Of a DNA stretch of 64,000 nt, positions 19,065 through 27,539 are shown in pieces (positions within the stretch are counted from its first letter, which is position 1; each line of letters starts with the position of its first letter). The stretch comes from Alkalitalea saponilacus. GTDB taxonomy: Bacteria > Bacteroidota > Bacteroidia > Bacteroidales > Marinilabiliaceae. A program made the translations under genes and the position numbers. The notes beneath the pieces were generated by a model, which saw only the letters and a program-made list of their open reading frames with translations, searched no databases and was not told the DNA's origin. The DNA is taken from positions 186,001-250,000 of the forward strand of contig NZ_FUYV01000003.1 of assembly GCF_900168165.1 (NCBI RefSeq), given 5' to 3'.

Positions 19065-20657
19065 CTATTTTTTTGACTCTTTTTTTATTAATCGTTTGGC
19101 AATCATGCCGGCAATTTTCTTCTCATACGATTTTTTGTCTTCACTTTTGGATAGGTAGATGGTTCTTGCCATTTCCGATTTTAAGCCTTTGTTTAAACTA
19201 TAAATCATAACCAATAAAATAATGAGAAATGGGAGACCGGTTGTAACTGCCGCTGTTTGCAATGCTGTTAGTCCGCCACCAATTAAAAGAACTGCCGCTA
19301 CTGCTCCTTCGGTGTTGGCCCAAAAGATGCGCTGTCCCACAGGAGCATCAAGTTTTCCTCCGGCGGTAATGGAATCAATAACCAGAGAGCCGGAGTCTGA
19401 TGAGGTGACAAAAAAGCTCATAACCAAAAGAATTCCAATGATAGAGGCAATTGTTGATAGAGGGAAATTCTCAAAAAAGACGAAGAGAGCCGTTGACTCG
19501 TCTGCTACAATGCGTTCTCCCAGGCCGGGAACAACTCCTTTTAAATCGAGCCAGATGGCGGAGCCTCCAAAGGCCGTAAGCCATAAAAAGGTAATTAATG
19601 ATGGTACCAGTAGCACTCCAAAAATAAACTCCCGTATGGTTCTTCCTTTGGAGACTCTGGCAATAAACATCCCCACAAATGGCGACCAGGAAATCCACCA
19701 TGCCCAGTAAAACACCGTCCAGCTACCCTGCCAGCCACGATCGCGGTATGCCTCTGTCCATGTTGAAACCAGGAGCATTTCATTAAGATAGTTACCAATG
19801 TTTTGAATGAATGACTTAAATATGAACAATGTAGGGCCAACAATCAAAACCAGAAGCAATAGGATGGCCGCAATTCTTAAATTCCATTCACTTAAAAAGC
19901 GTACACCTTTTTTTATACCGGTTACCACCGATATGGTTGCAATAAGGGTAATTCCTATGATCAGAAAAACCTGCATTGCTACTGTATTTGGCGTGCCAAA
20001 TACGTGATGTAACCCTCCGCTAACCTGTTTTACACCCAGTCCTAAAGAAGTTGCCAGACCGAAAAGGGTTGCAAGTACAGCAAAAACATCTATAATATTA
20101 CCGATAGGCCCATTTACCCGTTTTCCGAGCAATGGAAGGAAAACAGAACGGATTGTAAGCGGTTGTTTGCGGTTAAAAGCGAAAAAAGCCAGTGAAAGTC
20201 CCACCAAAGCATAAATGCCCCATGCATGAAACCCCCAATGCAGGAAAGTAAGATTCATAGCCTTTTCCGCAGATTCTAACGTGCTGCCTTCTCCAAATGG
20301 CGGATTCATGTAATGAAAAACAGGTTCTGCTACTCCCCAAAACAGGATTCCAATTCCCATCCCGGCACTGAAAAGCATGGCAAACCATGCCGGAGTCGAA
20401 AATTCTTTTTCGGCATCATCTCCTCCAAGACGTATGTTTCCATACTTGCCAAAACCAATGTATAAACTGAAGATGAAGAAGAAGTTGACGGCAATGATGA
20501 ACAACCAACCAAAATTGCTTGAAATAGCACTTTGAGTGCTGGAGAATATTTGCGCCATAGGCTCACCAACAATTAGAGTTATGCCTATAAAGAGGATGAT
20601 TAGGATGGTTGCCGGCCAAAAAACAGGGCCGTGGATGTCAAAGTATCTGTTTTTCAT
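19065..20657 (-). CDS. BCCT-family betaine/choline/carnitine transporter
   Basis: 530 aa from the ATG at 20657 (MKNRYFDIHGPVFWPATIL); an in-frame ATG 36 bp upstream is possible but adds an untypical tail. About 12 membrane helices. The BCCT signature is present in the tryptophan-rich helix (FYWAWWISWSPFVGMFIARVS), together with GMGIGILFWGVAEP and the GRTIREF loop. It should take up quaternary-ammonium solutes such as glycine betaine with Na+ or H+ symport at the inner membrane. No clear CBS or long regulatory tail is present; the C-terminus is short and basic (about 40 residues, KKSYEKKIAGMIAKRLIKKE), which in BetP-like proteins can take part in osmosensing. Confidence 0.94.
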   Translation of the reverse strand: MKNRYFDIHGPVFWPATILIILFIGITLIVGEPMAQIFSSTQSAISSNFGWLFIIAVNFFFIFSLYIGFGKYGNIRLGGDDAEKEFSTPAWFAMLFSAGMGIGILFWGVAEPVFHYMNPPFGEGSTLESAEKAMNLTFLHWGFHAWGIYALVGLSLAFFAFNRKQPLTIRSVFLPLLGKRVNGPIGNIIDVFAVLATLFGLATSLGLGVKQVSGGLHHVFGTPNTVAMQVFLIIGITLIATISVVTGIKKGVRFLSEWNLRIAAILLLLVLIVGPTLFIFKSFIQNIGNYLNEMLLVSTWTEAYRDRGWQGSWTVFYWAWWISWSPFVGMFIARVSKGRTIREFIFGVLLVPSLITFLWLTAFGGSAIWLDLKGVVPGLGERIVADESTALFVFFENFPLSTIASIIGILLVMSFFVTSSDSGSLVIDSITAGGKLDAPVGQRIFWANTEGAVAAVLLIGGGLTALQTAAVTTGLPFLIILLVMIYSLNKGLKSEMARTIYLSKSEDKKSYEKKIAGMIAKRLIKKESKK

Positions 20658-20890
20658 TTGAAAATAATTTTGAAATAAGAAATTGAACAACACGAAATCT
20701 ACAAAATATCATTTAGAATCGCTATCAAATTTCAACACTTTTGGAGCTTTATAAATAGGAGCTTTAACCGTGATGCCTTTTAGAGGACAAGCTAAGGTAA
20801 AACGCTAATAGTGGAAATAATTATCTCTTAGGGAACTGCGTGATTACGCTTTTCCAGTTTATTAAGACATGATAGGTCGATGTTTTGCAT

Positions 20891-20985
20891 AAAAAAAGGA
20901 CAGATTCGAAAATCTGTCCTTTCCCCTTAAATCAGCCTTTGTTAACCAAATCCAAATCTATGAAAAAAAATCTACTACAAATATA
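20891..20985 (-). ncRNA. Candidate small RNA, copy A (promoter box plus terminator)
   Basis: On the minus strand a perfect -7 box TATATTTG (20985-20978) would start a transcript near 20971. It would end about 80 nt later in a perfect 12-bp hairpin (20922-20911 / 20906-20895, GGACAGATT/AATCTGTCC) followed by a run of T. Its middle (ATTTGGATTTGGTTAAC) resembles the same part of copy B. No coding potential of note on that strand. On the plus strand it contains a 13-codon ORF starting at 20961 that is not conserved in copy B. Confidence 0.45.
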
Positions 20986-21041
20986 TGCTCTAAATCGGTG
21001 AAAATCTTTGAAATGAGGTTAATTAAACTTAATAATCTGAT

Positions 21042-21134
21042 AAAAAAGAAAGGATGCCATCTTTCGATGATCATCCTTTCATAAAAAACCGATTAACTAA
21101 ATTCAGGTTTTTATTAAATCCCCATACAAATATC
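21042..21134 (-). ncRNA. Candidate small RNA, copy B (promoter box plus terminator)
   Basis: Same design as copy A: minus-strand -7-like box GATATTTG (21134-21127, one mismatch to TAnnTTTG) with predicted start near 21120. It ends in an imperfect hairpin (21080-21072 / 21056-21048, plus an inner stem) followed by TTTTTT (21047-21042), about 79 nt in all. Its middle (CCTGAATTTAGTTAATC) aligns with copy A. Confidence 0.42.
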
Positions 21135-21232
21135 GCTATAGACAGTAAGTAAATTCAAAATTAGTGGTTAAATATTGTTAATTGCTGTTGGCGGTGTTCC
21201 TGAATTAAATCATTATCAATAACAAGAAGCGC

Positions 21233-21260
21233 TTGTATAACGGGTGTTGTGCTATATTTA
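21233..21260 (+). promoter_or_regulatory. Probable promoter of the sugar MFS gene
   Basis: TTG (21233-21235), 17-bp spacer, TATATTTA (21253-21260), one mismatch from TAnnTTTG. It would give a leader of roughly 100 nt before the ATG at 21365. Confidence 0.35.
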
Positions 21261-21364
21261 AGAAAAGATTATTTTTTTTTAGAGAATGAAATTCCAATAT
21301 TGAAATTTTGTGAAAAAATTAAATTTAAAGTATCATTGCAAAACACATCTAACAATTATTTACT

Positions 21365-22756
21365 ATGGAAAAGAAGAGCAACAATGTTCTGGTGGGCATG
21401 TCCGTATTCGGAGCCATATTTTTTATCTTTGGTTTTGCCACCACGTTTATTATTCAGTTGAGTGCGCCGGTAATGGCGGTTTTTAACCTTACTGAGTTTC
21501 AGGCTCAGTTATTAACCTCCTCCTTTTTTATTGCTTATCCAATCATGTCTATTCCAACAGGGATGTTGATTAATCGCATTGGGTATAAATGGACTGTGAG
21601 CATGGGGTTGATTTTAATGGCAATTGGTAGTTTGGTATTTATACCTGCTGCAAAAATCCCATCCTACCCCTTATTTCTGATGGCTACTTTTATTCTGGCA
21701 ACTGGTGTTGTATTTCTTCAGGTTTCTGCCAATCCTTATGTTACTGCCATTGGACCTGAAAGCGGCGCTTCCAGTCGCCTGAATCTAACTCAGGCATTAA
21801 ACTCCATTGCAACCATGGTTGCACCCTGGCTTATCGCAGTAGTTATTTTCCGGGGTTTGGAACTCCCTGCTCTGCCAACCGAAGCCGAGGAACTTGTCTA
21901 TGGACTTGAGGTTGCAACACGAATTCCTTTCCCGTTTATTGTAATGGCTCTGATTGTGGCCTTTGTTGCCGTGGTTTTATTCATGATCAAATTACCTGTT
22001 ATTGCCGTGGATAAAAAGGATACTGCTCCAGCAAGTGTTTACCGTTATCCCCATGTTTTAATGGGTGCTTTTGGTATTTTCTGTTATGTTGGAGCCGAAG
22101 TTGGTAACGCCGGGTTAATGGTGAATTACTTAAGAGGTGGCACCCTTGGTCTCTCGGCCGAGATGGCTTCTACTTATGCCGCTATTTACTGGGGGGGAGC
22201 AATGGTTGGCCGTTTCTTCGGATCAATTATGTTCTCCGATATTGCAGCAAAATCTAAAAAATATATGCTTGCAGTTCTGGTATTAATACTGGCTTTGGTT
22301 TCCGGAGCCTTTGTAACTGACTGGAACTGGCAGATTGGTGGAATATTCACCGGAGTAGCGCTGGTTAATTTTATTATTATGCAGTTTGGTTGCGGAAAAC
22401 CTGCACGTACTTTGGCAATATTCGCACTTATGGCCGGTATTCTTGGTTTGGTAACAACCTTTACAACCGGACATGTAGCGCTTTGGACTGTGGTTTCTAT
22501 TGGTTTATTTAATTCAATCATGTTCCCCAATATTTTCTCACTGGCAGTTAAAGACCTTAAAGGTGGTGAGTTAGGTTCAGCTTCCGGAATTATTAATGCA
22601 CTTATTATTGGAGGTGCAATTATTCCTCCATTGATGGGATCAATTGCCGATAACTATGGTTACACTTATGCATACATTGTTCCTGCATTGTGTTACCTAT
22701 ATATTTTCTTCTTCGCTGTTAAAGGAAGCAAGATTCGTCCGGCATCGATGTCATAA
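21365..22756 (+). CDS. FucP/GGP-type sugar MFS transporter
   Basis: 463 aa, about 12 membrane helices. It has the FucP/glucose-galactose-permease pattern: GAIFFIFGFATTFI in TM1, SFFIAYPIMSIPTGMLINRIGYKWT between TM2 and TM3, and QVSANPYVTAIGP in TM4. It should import a hexose (glucose, galactose or fucose type) with protons. A strong terminator follows at 22772 and a ROK glucokinase lies 127 bp downstream, which suggests that the imported sugar is phosphorylated by that enzyme. It is a distant paralogue of the gene at 26313. Confidence 0.9.
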   Translation: MEKKSNNVLVGMSVFGAIFFIFGFATTFIIQLSAPVMAVFNLTEFQAQLLTSSFFIAYPIMSIPTGMLINRIGYKWTVSMGLILMAIGSLVFIPAAKIPSYPLFLMATFILATGVVFLQVSANPYVTAIGPESGASSRLNLTQALNSIATMVAPWLIAVVIFRGLELPALPTEAEELVYGLEVATRIPFPFIVMALIVAFVAVVLFMIKLPVIAVDKKDTAPASVYRYPHVLMGAFGIFCYVGAEVGNAGLMVNYLRGGTLGLSAEMASTYAAIYWGGAMVGRFFGSIMFSDIAAKSKKYMLAVLVLILALVSGAFVTDWNWQIGGIFTGVALVNFIIMQFGCGKPARTLAIFALMAGILGLVTTFTTGHVALWTVVSIGLFNSIMFPNIFSLAVKDLKGGELGSASGIINALIIGGAIIPPLMGSIADNYGYTYAYIVPALCYLYIFFFAVKGSKIRPASMS

Positions 22757-22771
22757 TACTTTTTTAAAATT

Positions 22772-22806
22772 AAACCCATCACCGATATTGCGGTGATGGG
22801 TTTTTT
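22772..22806 (+). terminator. Intrinsic terminator after the sugar transporter
   Basis: 13-bp perfect stem AAACCCATCACCG/CGGTGATGGGTTT with a 6-nt loop, ending in T6. Confidence 0.9.
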
Positions 22807-22883
22807 AATTGTTGAATCTGTTCCGATAGATTCTTATCTTTAATGGTAATTTTCGAAATAATCACATTAAAACCCCTATAATC

Positions 22884-23867
22884 ATGAAGAAATTCTCAGT
22901 AGGAATAGATATTGGCGGTACCAATACCGCTATAGGAATTGTGGATGAAGATGGCAATGTGCTTGTAAAAGGCGGAATTGATACCCCATCGCATGGCGAT
23001 ATTGACAAGTATGTTAAAGAGATGGCAGATGCCGTTAAAGAGATGGCAAAGTCTGTAAAACTTACAAATCCTGATTCTGAGATCCTTGGGATTGGACTTG
23101 GAGCTCCAAACGGAAACTATTATAGTGGAACCATAGAATACGCACCAAACCTTTCTTTTAAAGGGGTTGTGCATCTGATTGACCTTCTAAAAGCGCAATT
23201 TCCTGAATATAAGTATCTTGCGCTTACCAATGATGCCAATGCCGCAGCTCTTGGTGAAATGATTTATGGCGGAGCAAAGGAAATGAAAAACTTTGTGATG
23301 TACACGCTGGGAACTGGCGTAGGAAGTGGAATCATTGTTAATGGTGATTTGGTTTACGGACACGATGGATTTGCCGGTGAATGCGGCCATACCACCCTTA
23401 TTCCAGGAGGAAGACTCTGTGGTTGCGGTGCATTGGGGCACCTGGAGGCATATTGCTCAGCTCCAGGAATGAAACGAACAGCTTTTGAATTGATGGCCAA
23501 ATATAATGCTGCTGACAGTTTACTGGCTGACAAATCTTTTAAGGAACTTGATTCTAAAATGATATATGATGCTGCCGAGAAGGGAGATAAGGTAGCGCAG
23601 GAGGTTTTTGAACTGACCGGAAAATATCTTGGACAGGGACTTGCTGACACTGTACACCATTTGGCACCCGAAGCCATTTTCCTTTTTGGCGGGCCTACTG
23701 CTGCGGGCGATTACATTTTTAAACCCACCATTGCAAGCATGGAACAGCACCTTTTGCCAATCTTTAAGAATAAAATTAAGATTTTACCTTCGAAACTTAA
23801 AGCGGGAGATGCTGCCATCGTCGGAGCCAGTGCTCTTGTATGGAAAGAGATGGATAAGGAAGCATAG
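22884..23867 (+). CDS. ROK-family glucokinase
   Basis: 327 aa. N-terminal phosphate loop DIGGTNTAIGIVDEDG, catalytic segment LTNDANAAALGE, GTGVGSGIIVNG, and the ROK zinc motif region ECGHTTLIPGGRLCGCGALGHLE. The third zinc cysteine of the usual CGCGxxGCxE is His186 here (Cys179 and Cys181 are kept), a conservative but noticeable change. It should phosphorylate glucose or a related hexose with ATP in the cytoplasm. It follows the sugar transporter and has its own terminator at 23889. Confidence 0.92.
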   Translation: MKKFSVGIDIGGTNTAIGIVDEDGNVLVKGGIDTPSHGDIDKYVKEMADAVKEMAKSVKLTNPDSEILGIGLGAPNGNYYSGTIEYAPNLSFKGVVHLIDLLKAQFPEYKYLALTNDANAAALGEMIYGGAKEMKNFVMYTLGTGVGSGIIVNGDLVYGHDGFAGECGHTTLIPGGRLCGCGALGHLEAYCSAPGMKRTAFELMAKYNAADSLLADKSFKELDSKMIYDAAEKGDKVAQEVFELTGKYLGQGLADTVHHLAPEAIFLFGGPTAAGDYIFKPTIASMEQHLLPIFKNKIKILPSKLKAGDAAIVGASALVWKEMDKEA

Positions 23868-23888
23868 AATATTATCTAAATGCAGTCA

Positions 23889-23926
23889 AAAAGGAGAAAC
23901 CATTACAGGTTTCTCCTTTTGTTTTT
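23889..23926 (+). terminator. Intrinsic terminator after glucokinase
   Basis: Stem AAAGGAGAAAC/GTTTCTCCTTT with an 8-nt loop, then TTTTGTTTTT. Confidence 0.88.
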
Positions 23927-24022
23927 ATATAGTAATTCATGGGGTTTGCTTTTTGTTTGATATAAATAATACGCTTTTTAATTTTTATTTATTACTTTTA
24001 AGCATCAAAAAACATTAAAATT

Positions 24023-25228
24023 ATGTCTGAGAACTATTTCAAGAAATATCCTTCCAAGGATGGATTTTATAAAGAGTATGGTGGCGCATTTATTCCTCCT
24101 GTTCTAGAGGAGGAAATGAAAAAAATCAATGATGCTTATTATGCCATCAGTAAATCACACAATTTTATTTCAGAGTTGCGAAGCATCCGGAAACATTACC
24201 AGGGACGTCCAACACCAGTCTATTTTTGCAACCGACTTTCAGAAAAATATGGAGGTCGCATCTATCTTAAGCGAGAAGACCTTAATCATACAGGTGCGCA
24301 TAAGTTGAACCACTGTATGGGAGAGGCGCTTTTGGCCAAGTATCTGGGCAAAAAGAAGCTGATAGCTGAAACTGGCGCAGGACAGCATGGGGTGGCATTG
24401 GCCACTGCCGCAGCTTATTTTGGCCTTGAATGCGAAATCCATATGGGAGAAGTGGATATTGCAAAGGAACATCCAAACGTAATGCGAATGAAAGTACTGG
24501 GTGCAACGGTTGTTCCTGTGTCGCATGGATTAAGAACCCTTAAGGAAGCAGTGGATTCAGCATTTCAATCCTATTTGAAGGATCCGATTTCTACTATTTA
24601 CTGCATTGGCTCCGTGGTTGGACCACATCCTTTCCCGATGATGGTGAGAGATTTTCAACGAGTTGTTGGAATTGAAGCACGTGAGCAATTTCTTGACATG
24701 ACTGGTGAATTACCCGACAGCGTTGTGGCGTGTGTAGGAGGAGGTAGTAACGCCATGGGACTTTTCTCAGGATTTTTGGATGATGATGAGTGCAAACTAT
24801 ATGGAATTGAACCCGGAGGACGTTCCATGGATAATGGAGAGCATGCTGCAACCATGACTTTAGGTAAACCCGGCGTTATTCACGGGTTTAAATGTTATAT
24901 GTTGCAGGACGAGAAAGGTGAACCGGCTCCGGTTTATTCCGTAGCCAGCGGACTTGATTACCCGGGCGTTGGACCCGAGCACAGTATGTTGAAGGATATG
25001 AAAAAGGTCACCTATGATGTGATTGATGATAAAGCAGCCATTGATGCCTTTTTTGAATTGAGCCGTCTGGAAGGGATTATTCCCGCTTTGGAAAGTGCTC
25101 ATGCCGTGGCTTATGCCGTAAAGCTGGCGCAAAAGGAACCTCAAGCCTCCATACTTGTAAACCTAAGCGGACGAGGTGATAAGGATATGGATTTTGTGGT
25201 TGAAAAGTATGGTGAAGATTATTTTTAG
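24023..25228 (+). CDS. trpB: Tryptophan synthase beta subunit, stand-alone
   Basis: 401 aa, full length. PLP-binding lysine in [13 protein letters not shown] (Lys94), catalytic Glu116 in ETGAGQHG, phosphate-binding [10 protein letters not shown] and the ring-nitrogen serine in LSGRGDKD are all present, so it should be active in joining indole and serine to make tryptophan. No trpA or other trp gene is adjacent: it is flanked by glucokinase and a YdcF protein. A stand-alone TrpB may salvage indole or act with a TrpA encoded elsewhere. Start ATG at 24023. Confidence 0.94.
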   Translation: MSENYFKKYPSKDGFYKEYGGAFIPPVLEEEMKKINDAYYAISKSHNFISELRSIRKHYQGRPTPVYFCNRLSEKYGGRIYLKREDLNHTGAHKLNHCMGEALLAKYLGKKKLIAETGAGQHGVALATAAAYFGLECEIHMGEVDIAKEHPNVMRMKVLGATVVPVSHGLRTLKEAVDSAFQSYLKDPISTIYCIGSVVGPHPFPMMVRDFQRVVGIEAREQFLDMTGELPDSVVACVGGGSNAMGLFSGFLDDDECKLYGIEPGGRSMDNGEHAATMTLGKPGVIHGFKCYMLQDEKGEPAPVYSVASGLDYPGVGPEHSMLKDMKKVTYDVIDDKAAIDAFFELSRLEGIIPALESAHAVAYAVKLAQKEPQASILVNLSGRGDKDMDFVVEKYGEDYF

Positions 25229-25256
25229 ACAGAAAAGAACTGACTAATAATACATT

Positions 25257-25287
25257 TCCGGCTGTATCATTTTATGATGCAGCCGGA
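25257..25287 (+). terminator. Hairpin after trpB
   Basis: 14-bp stem (TCCGGCTGTATCAT with one mismatch to its partner) around a 3-nt loop. It covers the ATG pair at 25274-25279, which argues that the next gene starts downstream. There is no T tract. Confidence 0.6.
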
Positions 25288-25309
25288 ATATTTAATACAT
25301 CTGCATAAT

Positions 25310-26068
25310 ATGTTCTTCGTATTATCCAAAGTTTTGGGTTTTCTATTGTCTCCATTAAATCTGGTTCTTCTCTGTCTGTTGGCTTCATTTTTCTTTCGAA
25401 AACAGAGGAAAAAACTTTGGTATATCGCACTTTTTGTTGGTTTGTTTTTTAGTAATCCGCTGATATTTCGTACAGTTGTTGTTCTATGGGAGGATTCGCC
25501 TGAACCATTGCCGGTTAATGATGCAAACATCAGGCAGATTGTGGTTCTTGGAGGCATGAGTTCGTGGTATGAGGAGTCGGAACGAATTCGGTTTTGGCAA
25601 AGTGGCGACCGGTTGATGCAAACCCTTTTGTTGGTTCATCAGAATCCTGTTGAGCGAATAGTCATTTCAGGAGGTTCTGCTGCTGTTATGTACAAGGAGA
25701 GGGGAGAAGGAGCTTTCCTGTCGGAGTTTATAAAGAATTTGAGCCTTGATGGAGTGGAGATTGTTGTGGATTCACTATCCAGAAATACTTATGAAAACTC
25801 TTTTTATACGGCACAAATTTTTAATGATTCGGGTTGGGATAATGAAATCGTTCTGGTAACATCAGCCTGGCATATGAAAAGGGCTAAGGCTGTTTTTGAA
25901 AAACAGGGTTTTGATGTTTTACCAATAGGAGCCGATCCGCTTTATCCAAATAGTCCAATCACCCCGGCAACGTTCATTGTGCCATCGGCAGGAGTTTTTG
26001 GCTCCTGGGAGTTGATTCTTAAAGAGTGGGTTGGTATTGCAGTTTATCGGCTAAGAGGATATCTTTAA
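25310..26068 (+). CDS. YdcF/ElyC-family protein (DUF218)
   Basis: 252 aa from ATG 25310. Upstream in-frame ATGs at 25274 and 25277 lie inside the 3' arm of the trpB hairpin, so they are less likely. Two N-terminal membrane helices (about 1-30 and 35-60) precede the DUF218 domain (QIVVLGGMSSW, then RIVISGGSA, DSLSRNTYENSFYTA, LVTSAWHMKRAKAVFEKQGF). The pattern matches ElyC/SanA/YdcF proteins, which affect envelope biogenesis; the biochemical activity is uncertain. Confidence 0.87.
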   Translation: MFFVLSKVLGFLLSPLNLVLLCLLASFFFRKQRKKLWYIALFVGLFFSNPLIFRTVVVLWEDSPEPLPVNDANIRQIVVLGGMSSWYEESERIRFWQSGDRLMQTLLLVHQNPVERIVISGGSAAVMYKERGEGAFLSEFIKNLSLDGVEIVVDSLSRNTYENSFYTAQIFNDSGWDNEIVLVTSAWHMKRAKAVFEKQGFDVLPIGADPLYPNSPITPATFIVPSAGVFGSWELILKEWVGIAVYRLRGYL

Positions 26069-26216
26069 AAACTCTTAGTGGCGTAAATTATAATCAATTT
26101 ATTTGCATTTTAATAGTTCGTTAAACTTTTTTATTCATCTGATTGTCAAATGTATATGGATTTGTTGTCATGCCGCACAATTAACTGATAATAAGAAGCT
26201 TGCTTGTGTCTAATAT

Positions 26217-26262
26217 CTAATAATCTAATCCCGATATTATCGGGAAACGATCTATTGTTTTT
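26217..26262. repeat. Dispersed repeat with TCCCGAT/ATCGGGA hairpin, copy 1
   Basis: TCTAATCCCGATATTATCGGGA followed by AACGATCTATTGT; the same string recurs at 31799-31832, and a diverged form at 51985-52020. It lies upstream of the second FucP-type transporter. Confidence 0.65.
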
Positions 26263-26312
26263 AATACCAAGATCAAAATTAGGTAATAACATTTCTTAAA
26301 AAAGAATTGAAC

Positions 26313-27539
26313 ATGATAAAAAAGAATTTTCTGATTGCCATGGGCATCATCAGCATCGTTTTTTTCGTAACCGGTTTTGGTGTCGGAATCAGTGGTATGC
26401 TCATTCCATTTCTGCAAAATGCATTTCAACTCAGCAATGCGCAATCTTATCTTGTTACTGCCGCCATTTTTTCAGCCTTTGTTATATTCGGTGCACCTTC
26501 TGGTTTTATTCTTAAAAAGATAGGTTATCGTCCCGGTTTGGCTGTTGCTTTTTTGCTAATGGCTCTGGGAATGTTTTTGTTTGTTCCCTCTGCACGAATG
26601 TTAAGTTTTCCTATGTTTTTGGTGGCGTTGTTTATTGGCGGTATGGGAAATACACTGCTGCAAACGGCCATTAATCCATACATCACCATTATCGGGCCGC
26701 AGGATAGTGCTGCGATGCGCATATGTCTGATGGGGATTTTCAATAAAACAGCCTGGTGGATATCGTCGCTGTTTCTGGGTATGTTTCTGGATTTGAGCAA
26801 TGCCAATCTGGCCGATGTTGTTCAACCTTTTTACCTGATTACAATTATACTGTTGGTTTTAGCTGTTTTTATCTTTTTTGCTCCCCTTCCTGAGGTGAAA
26901 GCTGAAGGTGAGGATGAAGAGGAAGGAGCCGATGGTTCTTCTTATGCAGCAGGTAAAACCTCTATTTTTCAGTTTCCGCACCTACTTCTAGGCGTATTGG
27001 CTTTATTTCTTTATGTTGGAGTAGAAACACTTCCTATGGCATCTATCGTAAGTTACGCCCGAATGGTATTTGGTCACGATGTTGCTGTGGAGAGTTTCTC
27101 GGTGTATGTGACGCTTGGTTTGGTTCTTGGCTATATTTTCGGAGTTATCGCCATCCCTCGATTTATCTCGCAGACGAAAGCATTGACTGTATTCTCTCTC
27201 ATCGGAATTGTTGCATCACTTTGTCTCATCATGCTTCCGGGCGAATATGGAGTTTACGCACTTGCCTTGGCTAGTTTTGCAAACTCTCTTATGTGGCCTG
27301 CCATTTGGCCGTTGGCCATTGCCGACTTGGGACGATTTACCAAAACAGGATCCTCACTTCTTGTGATGGGGATTGTTGGAGGGGCGGTTCTTCCGCTGAT
27401 TTTCGGCGTATTGGTAGATGCATTCGCCATAGGTGATGCAGCAACTGTAGTGGATTACCAGCGAGCATACTGGATTTTTATCCCGGCATACATCTATATT
27501 CTCTACTATGCCATGAAAGGGCATAGCATCCGGCGTTAA
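26313..27539 (+). CDS. MFS transporter, FucP-like
   Basis: ATG at 26313 is preferred to TTG 26307. 408 aa, about 12 membrane helices. TM4 has QTAINPYITIIGP, parallel to the NPYVTAIGP of the transporter at 21365, and the loop KKIGYRPG matches NRIGYKWT there, so the two are related. The TM6-7 loop is long and acidic (EGEDEEEGADGSS). It probably imports a sugar. The stop codon overlaps the convergent LPP20-like gene by 4 bp. Confidence 0.87.
   Translation: MIKKNFLIAMGIISIVFFVTGFGVGISGMLIPFLQNAFQLSNAQSYLVTAAIFSAFVIFGAPSGFILKKIGYRPGLAVAFLLMALGMFLFVPSARMLSFPMFLVALFIGGMGNTLLQTAINPYITIIGPQDSAAMRICLMGIFNKTAWWISSLFLGMFLDLSNANLADVVQPFYLITIILLVLAVFIFFAPLPEVKAEGEDEEEGADGSSYAAGKTSIFQFPHLLLGVLALFLYVGVETLPMASIVSYARMVFGHDVAVESFSVYVTLGLVLGYIFGVIAIPRFISQTKALTVFSLIGIVASLCLIMLPGEYGVYALALASFANSLMWPAIWPLAIADLGRFTKTGSSLLVMGIVGGAVLPLIFGVLVDAFAIGDAATVVDYQRAYWIFIPAYIYILYYAMKGHSIRR

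Larger units (their letters stand above)
20658..21364. other. 707-bp divergent gap with two tandem small-RNA-like elements
   Basis: Separates the minus-strand BCCT gene from the plus-strand sugar transporter. It holds the two repeated elements listed separately (20891-20985, 21042-21134) and a probable promoter for the sugar transporter near 21253. The remaining sequence shows nothing clear. Confidence 0.6.

Noticed and set aside
19222-19710. 162-codon open frame antisense to the BCCT transporter
   Set aside because: Shadow of conserved transporter sequence on the other strand.
20961-21002. 13-codon leader-like ORF on the plus strand (MKKNLLQIYALNR)
   Set aside because: The start codon is missing in the parallel copy B and no downstream gene is close enough for attenuation, so the minus-strand RNA reading was preferred.
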